Both the position numbers and the translations under genes were made by a program. Below are positions 31,854 to 40,720 of a stretch of DNA of 64,000 nt, one piece after another. A model generated the notes under the pieces. The model saw only the letters and a program-made list of their open reading frames with translations. It was not told where the DNA came from and did not search any database. Numbering within the stretch: the stretch's first letter is position 1; every line of letters starts with the position of its first letter. This stretch comes from Sinohyriopsis cumingii (lineage: Eukaryota > Mollusca > Bivalvia > Unionida > Unionidae). Where the stretch lies: positions 129,119,428 through 129,183,427 of the forward strand of contig CM068838.1 of the NCBI GenBank assembly GCA_028554795.2. The letters are read 5' to 3'.

Positions 31854-34800
31854 CTAGGGTTCCTTTTTTATATAAAGACCAATACCGATGTGACCGTACG
31901 GTAAGGTGAAATGATTGGGAAGTCGAACTCGCTTCTGGTACACAATTTGATAGACTTTTTCCAGGGGTCGACTGACGATGTGGTGAGTGGGTAAACGTAC
32001 AATCTTGTTCGGTTGGTAAGTGGTCACTTTAAAGTTTCCATCCTCTCCCGATTGCAAGGCTTCTTTCAATACCCCAAAATTGACCACTCGACTGGTACGA
32101 TAATTCAGAGTCAGTCCTTTCACTTTGCACGTCGTGTGCACTTCTCCTTGTTTGTCCCGGTATTCGTAGCCGTAATTTTTGGGACCGCCACTGACGAAAC
32201 TTAGAATCTTGTCGTCGGGATGCTCGTCTGTCCAGGCTCCTAAACGGTCTCCTTCGATGTTAGGGTGATGTTGAATCGGGTGATGGATGTAAATGCAACT
32301 GTCCGTGTCAAAGTACAGGACGCGTTCTTCTAACAGTTCTAAAGCTTCGTACAATTTTAAGCGAGCATGGGCTGTCACGTAAGCCGCAATGATGACATTT
32401 CCAAAAGGGTCGTCTTGTACAAAGTCCAGATCTTCTTCGTAATTGACCAAGATCAAATTCTCTCGAACGACGTCCACGTGTTTCATGTATTTGGTTTTGT
32501 CGTGAATCATCTGGAAGTAGCGGGAAGGTTCTGTCAAATATTCCGTCTTGGGTAAACACGGTCGTTGTGCCATTTTACCCCACAAGCAATTTAACATCAC
32601 TTTGGCAAACGATCGCCTGCCTTCGTTTTTATCGATGTGGTCTAAAGTGATGCCTTCTTGTTCCAGGTATTTCTCTTTGAATTTTATTTGGTCTTCGGGA
32701 GTGTGACACCAGGAAGGATAGCCGCTGGCTTCTTGCTTCAGTTTCAAAAAGGCATCCACGTAGTCTGCGAAAATGCCTTTCTGACTGGGATCACCCTTGC
32801 GGTACTGTTGTGTCTTGGGAAAGTGGCAAATCTCGTATACTTCTAACAGTTCGTATCCCATGTCCAGAGCTTTGAACAATTCTACGCTGACCCAGGTTCC
32901 CGTCAAGGCCCGTTCTTCCTGGCTGTGATGACAAGGCTGGTCTTGGTTGCACGTTTCGGCACAAGTACGGCACAAGGGAAACATCAGTTTGCCTTGACAA
33001 TGGTGAGGTAAGACGGGATGGTAGAGGTTCGTGGGAGGCAAAACTTTGCACTTGATCAAGCCTTCGTATTGTCGAATGTTTTTCAGGTCGATGTGTTCCG
33101 TCAGCAATTGCGGGTGCCCTACAGGAAAGCGACAATATTTACACACGTAGGGATACAGCGAACACACGTCCAAGTATTTGATTTCTTCTCCTTTCTTTTC
33201 GTCGGCTTGGTACAGCAAACAGGTGGCATTGGTCCTTCCTCCGTACAAACTATCCCTCGGGTTCAGCGGGTCCATGAACTGGTAACTTTCCACGAGGCGT
33301 TTAAACTCGGGATCGGTTTTCATACGGTGATCGTACTCGTGTTCCCACATTTCCACCACTTGGTATCCTTGCTGTTCTAACTTTAGGCGTCGCTGACAAG
33401 TGTCCTGGTACAAGTCTTCCATGGTTCGTTGCAAAAACTGATTTTTAGTGCCACGGTCAGGGTAACAGACGGGACATCCGTGAAATAAGCAACCGTTAAA
33501 CTCGTACACGATCTTGGGGTTTTCTAAGTCCCAGCCATCAACCGAATACGTTCCAATGGTCTTTTCGCCTCCTCCGTTGCGGGCATGCTGAATCCATTTG
33601 TCTTCCTTGTCGCACAAGTAATGTAACCAACGTAGGGCTTTGACCGAGTATTGACGCTTGACATAGTGGGTCGTTTGAGGACTGATGACAGCCACGGTAT
33701 TTTCAGGCATGAATCGTTGGCGGTACACTAAGGAACACGCTTTGGCAATGGTGCAAGCTTCTTTCAAAGGATCGACCCCTCCGTGTTCCATGAACAGTTC
33801 TCGAAATTTTCCACAGCAACGCCGTAAAATGTCCACGTCGGAACGACAATACTTTAGCATTTCTTCCTGAAAGTCGAAAGGGTCCGAGGCGTGAATCTGG
33901 TACCAAGCGTAGAAAGCTTCTCGTTGTTCGGTACGCATGTTGTCGGGGTCGTAATAGTGAGCCTCAGGCAAATGGGGTAGAACGGCATGTTGATTGGCTT
34001 CCGTATTGAAAAAGTGTGGAAAGTACCCTTTAGCCATTTCTGTCATTCCAAACGTTTTAGGCATTCGACTCAAAGGCATGGCCAAATAGCTCATCGAATC
34101 TTTAAACTGTACTTGTCCCACTTGCATGAAAATGATTTTGGCTCCGTTCAAAGTCACTTTAGGACGCTCGGTGCCTTGTTCCGTATAGTACCTCAAAAGA
34201 AACTGTCCATCGTATCCGGAGAAATTGTGAGCCATCACCGTGGCATGACAATGACAATCTCCGTAACATTCGATGTCCTCTTGGCTCCACGTCTTGTCGA
34301 CGGGGTCTAAGACCCATTGGGCAAAATCGGCTAACGTGTTTGGTCCCCGAAAGATTTTTTCACGCCCTCCGGGTATCTTGCTACAGTGAGGGCAATGACT
34401 GAAGATAGGTTCTTGAATGCACTTCTCGCACGCTCGATGAGCCACGCAGAAATTAGGAATGTGAATGCCGGTCTCTTGCATGCATTCGAAATCGAAAAAG
34501 ATGAAATTGCCTTTCTTCTTGTGACCGTCCTCTTTCTCTGGTGGGGGTTGGTATTTTTGCACGTAGCATTGGTGTTCCAAGTCCACGATGTGGTGACAAA
34601 TGTGACATTTTTTCTTTCCTCGACATACGTGTGCCTTGGCAGCATTGGTACATATGACTTGTTCACACGTAGGGCACAATCTCAGGAGTTGACAAGCACA
34701 TTTCTTCTGTGAACCTTGCGTTTTCAGATGTTGTTGGTAACAGGTAGGGCTGACAAACGTGCGCAGACAAGTGGAACAAGGCACTGGTTCTTCGCTCAGA

Positions 34801-35903
34801 CAGGGTGAAGAGGCCAAACATCCTGAGCATTTCAATCCACAATGCTTGTGTTGCTCTCGATTATTATAACCATGGTCACATTTCTCACAGTAATAACCGT
34901 ATCCCAGAAATCCGGTGATACTGGTAATCGTATCGAAATGGTCATCGTGATGATAAACATGAATGTATTTTCCGTCCTTAAAATCTTGGCCTCGAAACAA
35001 TAGAGGTCCGCGCATTTCTTGAGGGTGCACTTTCAAGGTGTATCGTGGAGCTAGGACATCTTGCAATTTTTGCATCTCAGGAATGCCGCAGGGTGTGTCT
35101 TTGGGCAATCCGGCTTGTTGTAACAAGAGTTCTGCTTCGTTTCGTTGTTTGGCTCGGTCGGAACGTTGAATAGTGTCCCAGGTTCTTTTCCATTCTACCG
35201 TGTCGTTCTTGTTGGCATAGGTTCGTCCCACCACGATGGCACGGGCTAAACACATCTGGTCTTGAGGGTTGTTAATTCGGACGAGACTTGTTTTGGTGTT
35301 GCGAAGGTCGTCTACCAATAACATCTTTTTGCGTCCAGTCCCTTGAGGAGGAGAGACGTGGGTCATGTCCAGTGTGGCTTTTCCATCGGTGATGTCAAAC
35401 TGGTCATTAGATTGTTGCACGTGTTGAATCTTGTCCATGACTTTGGAAGCAGTCAATTCTGCAGGGGTGCTAAACTCGATCCAAACAGGGGATTTCAAAC
35501 CGTCGTGTTGTATGGAAAGTCTCAAGCGATCGTCTTCTTTGGGTTGACATTGCTGCTTGAGTGAAGTGAGCAAAGAATCCCACACCTCGGTGATGAACAC
35601 TTCTGCTTTCTCTAACGGCACTTCAGCCTTGAAATCTTTAAACTTCACCGTGTATTTGTAAGCCGTGGTTCTAAATTTTCTAGAGGAGCGCTTTTCCGTC
35701 TCTCGAATGGAATAGTACTTTTCAGGGTTGACTAAGGGTGGTGAACTTGGTTTAGAGGGTTCGGATTCTGGTTCACTCATGTCCTCTTCAAAATCACTGG
35801 CATGAATTTGTGCCAAGATTTCAGCCCTGGTACGAGGCGATAGATCACGTTTCTGCCTCTTACTTTCTTCTTCTTTCTTCTCGAATGAATGGGATCGTTT
35901 CAT
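31854..35903 (-). CDS. Protein-primed family B DNA polymerase
   Basis: 1349 residues, the replicative polymerase. A long N-terminal region with basic/acidic disorder and Cys/His clusters (about 338-450) precedes the 3'-5' exonuclease: ExoI FFDFEC (about 470), ExoII NFSGYDGQF (about 560) and ExoIII YCRSDVDIL (about 687). The palm has motif A YLDVCSLYPYV (about 910), motif B KVMLNCLWGK (about 1105) and motif C YFDTDSC (about 1198). A FHGCPVCYP insert typical of Polinton polymerases is near 808. All catalytic residues are present. It fires from a promoter shared with the zinc-knuckle gene. Confidence 0.96.
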   Translation of the reverse strand: MKRSHSFEKKEEESKRQKRDLSPRTRAEILAQIHASDFEEDMSEPESEPSKPSSPPLVNPEKYYSIRETEKRSSRKFRTTAYKYTVKFKDFKAEVPLEKAEVFITEVWDSLLTSLKQQCQPKEDDRLRLSIQHDGLKSPVWIEFSTPAELTASKVMDKIQHVQQSNDQFDITDGKATLDMTHVSPPQGTGRKKMLLVDDLRNTKTSLVRINNPQDQMCLARAIVVGRTYANKNDTVEWKRTWDTIQRSDRAKQRNEAELLLQQAGLPKDTPCGIPEMQKLQDVLAPRYTLKVHPQEMRGPLLFRGQDFKDGKYIHVYHHDDHFDTITSITGFLGYGYYCEKCDHGYNNREQHKHCGLKCSGCLASSPCLSEEPVPCSTCLRTFVSPTCYQQHLKTQGSQKKCACQLLRLCPTCEQVICTNAAKAHVCRGKKKCHICHHIVDLEHQCYVQKYQPPPEKEDGHKKKGNFIFFDFECMQETGIHIPNFCVAHRACEKCIQEPIFSHCPHCSKIPGGREKIFRGPNTLADFAQWVLDPVDKTWSQEDIECYGDCHCHATVMAHNFSGYDGQFLLRYYTEQGTERPKVTLNGAKIIFMQVGQVQFKDSMSYLAMPLSRMPKTFGMTEMAKGYFPHFFNTEANQHAVLPHLPEAHYYDPDNMRTEQREAFYAWYQIHASDPFDFQEEMLKYCRSDVDILRRCCGKFRELFMEHGGVDPLKEACTIAKACSLVYRQRFMPENTVAVISPQTTHYVKRQYSVKALRWLHYLCDKEDKWIQHARNGGGEKTIGTYSVDGWDLENPKIVYEFNGCLFHGCPVCYPDRGTKNQFLQRTMEDLYQDTCQRRLKLEQQGYQVVEMWEHEYDHRMKTDPEFKRLVESYQFMDPLNPRDSLYGGRTNATCLLYQADEKKGEEIKYLDVCSLYPYVCKYCRFPVGHPQLLTEHIDLKNIRQYEGLIKCKVLPPTNLYHPVLPHHCQGKLMFPLCRTCAETCNQDQPCHHSQEERALTGTWVSVELFKALDMGYELLEVYEICHFPKTQQYRKGDPSQKGIFADYVDAFLKLKQEASGYPSWCHTPEDQIKFKEKYLEQEGITLDHIDKNEGRRSFAKVMLNCLWGKMAQRPCLPKTEYLTEPSRYFQMIHDKTKYMKHVDVVRENLILVNYEEDLDFVQDDPFGNVIIAAYVTAHARLKLYEALELLEERVLYFDTDSCIYIHHPIQHHPNIEGDRLGAWTDEHPDDKILSFVSGGPKNYGYEYRDKQGEVHTTCKVKGLTLNYRTSRVVNFGVLKEALQSGEDGNFKVTTYQPNKIVRLPTHHIVSRPLEKVYQIVYQKRVRLPNHFTLPYGHIGIGLYIKKEP

Positions 35904-35950
35904 CTTGAAAGCAAAAAGTCAAATGACTCAAGTTCAAACACCATAAACTA

Positions 35951-35984
35951 CTTTATAGTCATAGCAGACCAGCGTATATAAAAG
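35951..35984. promoter_or_regulatory. Divergent TATA boxes for polymerase and zinc-knuckle genes
   Basis: TATAAAG on the minus strand at 35951-35957 serves the polymerase (ATG 35903). TATATAAAAG on the plus strand at 35975-35984 serves the zinc-knuckle gene (ATG 36038). The 134-bp gap is a compact bidirectional promoter. Confidence 0.7.
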
Positions 35985-36037
35985 GATGTGTGTCTTGTCC
36001 TTTCACTATTCATTTCACTCTCAAGCCGAACACAACG

Positions 36038-36490
36038 ATGGAAGAGACTGACCAGATGGAACGTTTCGTCAGAGCTTTGCGAGGGGTCATTAGAAAATTC
36101 TCTTCAGACCAGCCTACGGACTACTCTCCTTCCTTTAGAGATAAAAGTCAAGATACTTGCTATATCTGTCAGAAGAAAGGGCATTGGTCTTCAGAGTGTC
36201 CAGACCGTCAAAAAAGAAAAAAAACAGGGGATAAAAAAGACAAAAGTCAAGATACCTGTTATTATTGTAAAGAAAAAGGACATTGGTCTCCAGATTGCCC
36301 AAAAAAGAAACAAGAGGAGTCAGAAGAAAAGAGGAATTCTTCAGAAGAAGAGAGGGATTCTTCTGAGGAAGAAAGAAGACAGGTGAAGAAAAAGAAACAA
36401 GAGAAAAAAAGAAGAAGGGAAGAAAGCGAGGAGGAAGAAGAAGAGGAAAAGAGTGAGACGGTGAAGAAATTCAAAAAAGAGAGAGACTAA
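36038..36490 (+). CDS. Protein with two CCHC zinc knuckles
   Basis: 150 residues from the ATG at 36038. Two zinc knuckles, CYICQKKGHWSSECP and CYYCKEKGHWSPDCP (C-x2-C-x4-H-x4-C), sit at about residues 41-54 and 75-88. They are followed by an alternating Glu/Lys/Ser tail. Zinc knuckles bind single-stranded nucleic acid, so a role in replication, packaging or RNA handling is plausible. It is divergently transcribed from the polymerase. An AATAAA at about 36572 follows. Confidence 0.8.
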   Translation: MEETDQMERFVRALRGVIRKFSSDQPTDYSPSFRDKSQDTCYICQKKGHWSSECPDRQKRKKTGDKKDKSQDTCYYCKEKGHWSPDCPKKKQEESEEKRNSSEEERDSSEEERRQVKKKKQEKKRRREESEEEEEEEKSETVKKFKKERD

Positions 36491-36746
36491 ACAAGGAGAA
36501 AGAAGAAGTCTATGAACTTTTAATTAAAGTGTTGTGTTGTGAATTGTGAATTGAATTGTAAAAAATGGAGAAAAGAATAAATGAATGATATAAGTTAAGT
36601 GTCTTTGAGTTATGATTTTAAAATAAGAAGCTACACTCACGCACTCATACACAGACACGTACTATAAGGGTAAAATGGGTGGGTTATTTTTTTTTTTTTG
36701 AGTTATTGGCAAATTGAAATTGTATTTCTTTTCGAGAAATGTGGGT
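36491..36746. other. Convergent 3' region between two genes
   Basis: Holds the poly(A) signal of the plus-strand zinc-knuckle gene and, from about 36700, the 3' module of the minus-strand gene at 36791. That module (TTGGCAAAT, TTTCTTTTCGAGAAAT) is shared with the left-end genes. Confidence 0.6.
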
Positions 36747-36762
36747 GGCCCTGAAAAGGGCC
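36747..36762 (-). terminator. Histone-type 3' stem-loop 4
   Basis: GGCCCTTTTCAGGGCC on the minus strand, followed by ACCCACA and a CGAAAAGAAATA purine element. It lies 28 nt after the stop of the 36791-37375 gene. Both stem and flanks fit the metazoan histone consensus. Confidence 0.87.
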
Positions 36763-36790
36763 TTTTTTTCTTCATGGTGAAGGGGTGAGT

Positions 36791-37375
36791 TTAAGCAATC
36801 AACTTTAACTGCCTTATGCCTTTGCCACGGCCAAGGCCTACTTCTGGACTGCGTAATGTTGATGATGATTGGGTTGAAATCACTAAGGGTGGTACGGTAG
36901 GCTTAGTCACAGGGTTGACGTGTTTAGCTCGGGAAGGTCGTATTCTCTTCGGTCGTGATAAAGAAGTCTGATACATTTGTTTCAGACTTCTTAACTCCGC
37001 TAAAATGTCCAACAGTACCGTGGCCATTTGATTTTCACCCTCTTGTTTCTTTGCTGCTACTTCTTCTTCTTCTTCTTGCTGTTGCTGCTGTTGTTTTTTT
37101 CTTACCTCTTCTTCTTGTTGCTGTTGCTGTAGGAGAAAAGCTTGTTCCGCTTCCTTTTGTCGTTGCATAAATTTCTCCAATTCTTCTTTCTGTCTCTGTC
37201 TAAAATTCTCCACTTGCGGTAATGAAGAAGCTAACGAAGGTTCCGGAACAAATTCTTGCGAGGAGAGAAAATCCACAAAATCCCAATTCACTTCTTCTGA
37301 AAGTAAGTCCGAGTTCCCTTGGGCAGTCTCCCCTGCTGGTGCAGCCCAATGGATCGTTTTCTGAGTTTCCGTCAT
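36791..37375 (-). CDS. Gln/Glu-rich coiled-coil protein, right-end gene
   Basis: 194 residues. A mixed N-terminus with an acidic/aromatic patch (VNWDFVDFLSSQEF) is followed by a long Gln/Glu/Lys coiled coil (about 55-120), a helix (LLDILAELRSLKQMY) and a basic PKRIRPSRAKH segment that could be a nuclear signal. The acidic/aromatic patch looks like a transactivation-type segment, as speculation. It has the same 3' module and stem-loop as the left-end genes, and a promoter shared with the plus-strand gene at 37595. I do not recognise a family. Confidence 0.7.
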   Translation of the reverse strand: MTETQKTIHWAAPAGETAQGNSDLLSEEVNWDFVDFLSSQEFVPEPSLASSLPQVENFRQRQKEELEKFMQRQKEAEQAFLLQQQQQEEEVRKKQQQQQQEEEEEVAAKKQEGENQMATVLLDILAELRSLKQMYQTSLSRPKRIRPSRAKHVNPVTKPTVPPLVISTQSSSTLRSPEVGLGRGKGIRQLKLIA

Positions 37376-37422
37376 GTTGAATCACTGTCGCATAGATTGA
37401 CTGCACACAAGCGTTAGCGAAT

Positions 37423-37550
37423 CTATATTGACTACGTGACGTCACAGACTGCTCTCTTCGGATTGGATGCGGGCTGACTGAATTCTGTAACGCGTGATCG
37501 GATTGGTGAATGAACTCAATCCGTTTCAATCCCTCCTGTCCCTATAAATA
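37423..37550. promoter_or_regulatory. Bidirectional histone-like promoter
   Basis: Between the minus-strand gene (ATG 37375) and the plus-strand gene (ATG 37595) lie a CRE, TGACGTCA (37437-37444), two exact CGGATTGG boxes (37459-37466 and 37499-37506, reverse CCAAT type), a plus-strand TATAAATA (37543-37550) and a minus-strand CAATATAG (37423-37430). Divergent pairs driven by CCAAT and CRE-type sites, with stem-loop 3' ends, are the layout of histone H2A-H2B pairs. Confidence 0.65.
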
Positions 37551-37594
37551 AGCGCCGTTCACTGCATTGATTCACCTATTCTCGTCGCTTCAAG

Positions 37595-37837
37595 ATGTGG
37601 ACTACAGTTGAGTCATCCACCCTTGTGTCTTCCATGATGTTTCGGACAGACTTGCTTATGTATGTCCGATCGAAGTGGACCGTTGTCCACAGGACCAACA
37701 CCAGCCTGTGGATACGTAGGATCTACGTCGAAAGACAAGGATGCCTGAAAAGAGTGCTGATGTACGGACCAACAGTAAGACGCAGCCTAAGGAGAAGAAG
37801 AAGACCAATGCGGTGCCATTTATGTTTATGTTTATGA
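37595..37837 (+). CDS. Small basic protein, right-end plus-strand gene
   Basis: 80 residues from the first ATG after the TATAAATA box, about 45 bases downstream. The C-terminus is strongly basic (RRSLRRRRRPMRC). No family is recognised, and it is not a histone. A second frame (ATG 37741, 36 residues, MPEKSADVRTNSKTQPKEKK and onward, stop at 37849-37851) overlaps it, and either or both may be used. A canonical histone-type stem-loop begins 21 nt after this stop. Confidence 0.5.
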   Translation: MWTTVESSTLVSSMMFRTDLLMYVRSKWTVVHRTNTSLWIRRIYVERQGCLKRVLMYGPTVRRSLRRRRRPMRCHLCLCL

Positions 37838-37849
37838 ATACATTAACAT

Positions 37850-38215
37850 AAACCCAAAGGCCCTTTTCAGGGCCAGCCATATTTCTCGAAAAGAGATAGT
37901 CTTTGAATTGCCTACCCCTTTTTTAAAAATTTTAAAAAAAAAAATCCCATGTTAAATTCCCCTTGTCCGTAGATTGTCCCACGATTTATTCCCATGTTAA
38001 ATTCCCCTTGTCCGTAGATTGTCCCACGATTTATTCCCATGTTAAATTCCCCTTGTCCGTAGATTGTCCCACGATTTATTCCCATGTTAAATTCCCCTTG
38101 TCCGTAGATTGTCCCACGATTTTTCGCCATGTTAAATTTCCATTGTCCGTAGATTGTCCCAAGGGGTTCTGTAATGCTAATTCCCATTGTCCGTAGGGTA
38201 TCCCTATTCACTACT
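37850..38215 (-). repeat. Right terminal inverted repeat of element 1
   Basis: Reverse complement of the left repeat, with one extra 45-bp unit. It ends ...CCCTATTCACTACT and is followed by CACGCA. The inner edge begins with the stem-loop flank ACCCAAAGG. Confidence 0.93.
37859..37874 (+). terminator. Histone-type 3' stem-loop 5, right terminal repeat
   Basis: GGCCCTTTTCAGGGCC on the plus strand, preceded by ACCCAAA and followed after 10 nt by CTCGAAAAGAGATAG. It is the inverted partner of the left-end copy, so both outermost genes end in a stem-loop carried by the terminal repeat. Confidence 0.87.
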
Positions 38216-38221
38216 CACGCA
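38216..38221. repeat. Target site duplication of element 1, right copy
   Basis: CACGCA, identical to 18130-18135. Confidence 0.95.
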
Positions 38222-40171
38222 TAACACAAACCACAATGAACTGAACACGTTCTCTCTCAGTATCCCTCACTCTGCCTTCTACTAACGTTTGTTCTTGTCT
38301 GTAAGCACGTACAGTGCAAGACTGAGTTTGCCCGAAGTTTTACTTGTCACTAGCAAAGTGCAAATGAATTTGAAAAGCACATATTAACGTTTTGTTTGTT
38401 TGTTTGTTTGTTTGTGGATATCTCGTATTGGCTCAGTTACTACGTGTTCAGGTGTTGGGTTTGGGAAAAGAAGGTTTGGTAATAACCGTGAGTTTATGCT
38501 ATTATTAATTTCTCCTGTTTCATCTATGCAAACAGGAGGGTATATGTTTGTGAACAATTAAAAGAGTGAGCGTTACGTATCCATACCTTCCTTCCTAGGC
38601 TTGGTTTGTAAGGCGTAAATGCTACATAGTGAAGGGGGATGTGTGTGGCTAATTAATTATACTCCTAAAGACTGTACCTCGTAAAACACATTTACCACAC
38701 CAGCCCCACCCCATACACGTCTTTTTACAGTTTGTAGGTGTAGGTTTGTAAGTGTTAGAATAAGTCTTTGATCAGTCAAGGTAGGTGTTGACTATGGAGA
38801 TCGACCATGTTAAATCCAAATTACGTCTATATGATCATCCTATTTATTTAGCTATACACGCTTTTAATGGCACAGCCTACTTATATTCCATGCGGCATAG
38901 GGACATACTTAATGTTATATTCGCATTGTTCCCATAATGGCATGCCTAATAATTAATTCCCATTGATTCCCATTGGGTGGTGATTAATGTTAAGGCCCCA
39001 ACGATTCCCAGAGGGTCATATGTTCATGTTATGTACCCTAGATCACTATAGCGAGCACTCTATCCGATACCATGCGGTATAACTATTTACATGTTTGTAA
39101 AAGTAATGATATGCAAAACATACGTAACGTTTTTTTTGTCAACATCAAACATTAATTTGAAATAAATTCCTTACAACATTAAATTTATATAAAAGTTTCG
39201 ATAGTTTTGATCCTTTTTGTCTTCTTTAACAAGGTTCTCGCAGGTTTTAGATGCAACTATCAAGATTCATATCATGTTCTTACGTGATAGGAACAGAAGA
39301 GCTATTTCCATAATTCATCGTACGAGTTTATTGGTGCTATACTTCATTAGCTTATATTTGTAATGTAATATATTGCATATGCTTTAAGTATTAACCTTAA
39401 CAATTCCATATCAAATCAATACAAATATGCACAAAAATAACCTTTCATGATCCAATTCCACAACCTGGTAGTTTATTTCAAGTAGAACAAAAGTAAAGAG
39501 AAAAAGTGGTGATACTACAAAATACTATATCTTATGTCACACACCCTCTGCATTATTCGGACTAATATGATAAAAAGGTGGACATCTAAATTTGTAATTA
39601 CACACGAGTCCCCAGTCAGCAATGCCGACAACCTAATGCATGAACAACTCCACGTAAAGTATAAAACAATTAAATCGATATGAATTAAAAAAAAACTGTT
39701 CAAGAAATTTCTGGATATAAATCTTCTTCATTTCACTTTCACTTATTAATTAATACATTAATTATCCAATTTACAAATATTTTTCTTTATTTCATCACAT
39801 GAGAGTTAACGTCTAAAGTGAGTGATTCTCCTTTCAGTGAGTTGTTTCTTTTACTCGTCAGCATTCATTTCTCTCTTCTTCTATTATCCCTTTTTCTTCC
39901 CTGCCATATAATACCAGTGCTGCTTCTTGTGCTATTTCTCCTTCCTGTGTTACTTTTTATATTTCTGTCTGTACTCCTGTACGAGTTCTTGTGCTTTCTC
40001 CTTCCATCTCTTGGGAGTTCGGTGCCGTCTCTTACGCGAACACAGGGAGCTTCCTGTAGAAAATGTAAGGGACGTACATCCTGTTCTCTCTATAATCTTC
40101 ACAATCTATCACACTCTCACGGACTTTTGATCAGACAAATAGCGAACACTTTACCAGGCCTCCTCACACAC
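38222..40171. other. Host sequence between elements 1 and 2
   Basis: No gene is supported. There is a short (GTTT)n run near 38391-38414. A Leu/Ser-rich open frame at 39818-40174 lies opposite purine-rich sequence and is not convincing. Confidence 0.55.
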
Positions 40172-40177
40172 TAAAGT
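40172..40177. repeat. Target site duplication of element 2, left copy
   Basis: TAAAGT, repeated at 59448-59453. If the terminal T of the right repeat is counted as transposon, the duplication is AAAGT (5 bp). If not, it is the 6 bp usual for Polintons. Confidence 0.85.
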
Positions 40178-40720
40178 AGCAGCAGAGGGGGGGAACAGAC
40201 CACTTAAGGGAATGGTCACCTTGTGTTTGGATCAAAAAACATAATGACCCTTCATAGAGGTCAATACCACGTCTACGATTATTGTTTGTCCCCAAAATAA
40301 TTGTAGACGAACCCCCTCTGCTGCTCAATAATCCTGGGAATCTTCATCTGAATCTTGGGAATCTTCATCTGAATCCTGGGAATTTATTCTATGTTTCAAG
40401 TAATATTCAAGTTCTGATGGTGGTTTTTCTATTTTTGGATTTATGTTTTTTCTTTTTCTGTAATATATCATTAAACTTCTGTATCGATCTCCACCGCAAT
40501 TTTTGCAAATCTGATATAATCCTCTAACGCCGTTGTTACATCCAACACATCTTCGTGGACCAGCATGAGGGTTTTTCTTTATAAGATAATTATGTTTTTT
40601 GCAATATTCTCCACGACATTTTTTATCACATTTGTTAGTGGTTCCTTGACGCAGCCACGCACAATTGTTCATTATATTAATGATATCTTTTTAATTCAGT
40701 TTAATTTTATCATCACCCCT
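40178..40720 (+). repeat. Left terminal inverted repeat of element 2
   Basis: About 543 bp matching the reverse complement of 58902-59448 with a handful of differences, mainly in the G run. The tip motif recurs inside: CCCCCTCTGCTGCT at 40312-40325, and CCCCTTCTGTTGCT at 40716-40729 just across the inner boundary. A hairpin (CGTCTACGATTATT with its near-complement, about 40271-40310) is also present. Confidence 0.93.
40325..40672 (-). CDS. Terminal-repeat-encoded Cys-rich protein, left copy
   Basis: 115 residues. The Cys/His set is CAWLRQGTTNKCDKKCRGEY-C-x2-H, then RRCVGCNNGVRG and ICKNCGGD, which would suit two zinc sites. The C-terminus has repeated acidic DSDEDSQ blocks. An almost identical copy (one Lys/Gln difference seen) is encoded in the right repeat, and a diverged paralogue lies at 53170-53385. 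The stop codon abuts the AGCAGCAGAGGGG motif. The function is unknown. Placement in both ends suggests a role for the element itself. Confidence 0.75.
   Translation of the reverse strand: MNNCAWLRQGTTNKCDKKCRGEYCKKHNYLIKKNPHAGPRRCVGCNNGVRGLYQICKNCGGDRYRSLMIYYRKRKNINPKIEKPPSELEYYLKHRINSQDSDEDSQDSDEDSQDY

Larger units (their letters stand above)
18136..38215. mobile_element. Polinton/Maverick (adintovirus-like) element 1, nearly intact
   Basis: A 20,080-bp unit bounded by inverted repeats that start AG and end CT, flanked by CACGCA duplications. It contains the full Polinton core: PolB, integrase, packaging ATPase, adenovirus-type protease, major and minor capsid proteins. All of these frames are open. 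Most genes lie on the minus strand, with a zinc-knuckle gene and one terminal gene on the plus strand. Intact genes, perfect target duplication and near-identical ends indicate a recent insertion that may still be competent. It shares no close sequence with elements 2 and 3. Confidence 0.95.

Noticed and set aside
32308-35564. Many open frames opposite or within the polymerase gene
   Set aside because: Shadows of a long, intact, motif-confirmed gene.
36262-36474. Ser-rich minus-strand frame
   Set aside because: Antisense shadow of the Glu/Lys tail of the zinc-knuckle gene.
36791-37837. Possible retinoblastoma-binding LxCxE oncoprotein, as known in some small DNA viruses
   Set aside because: I looked for LxCxE in the right-end and left-end proteins and did not find it.
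37595-37837. Captured histone gene, suggested by the stem-loop
   Set aside because: The product has no histone fold or tail motif; only the regulatory layout resembles histone genes.
39818-40174. Leu-rich possible membrane protein
   Set aside because: Opposite purine-rich sequence, no start context, and runs up to the element 2 target duplication with no related gene.
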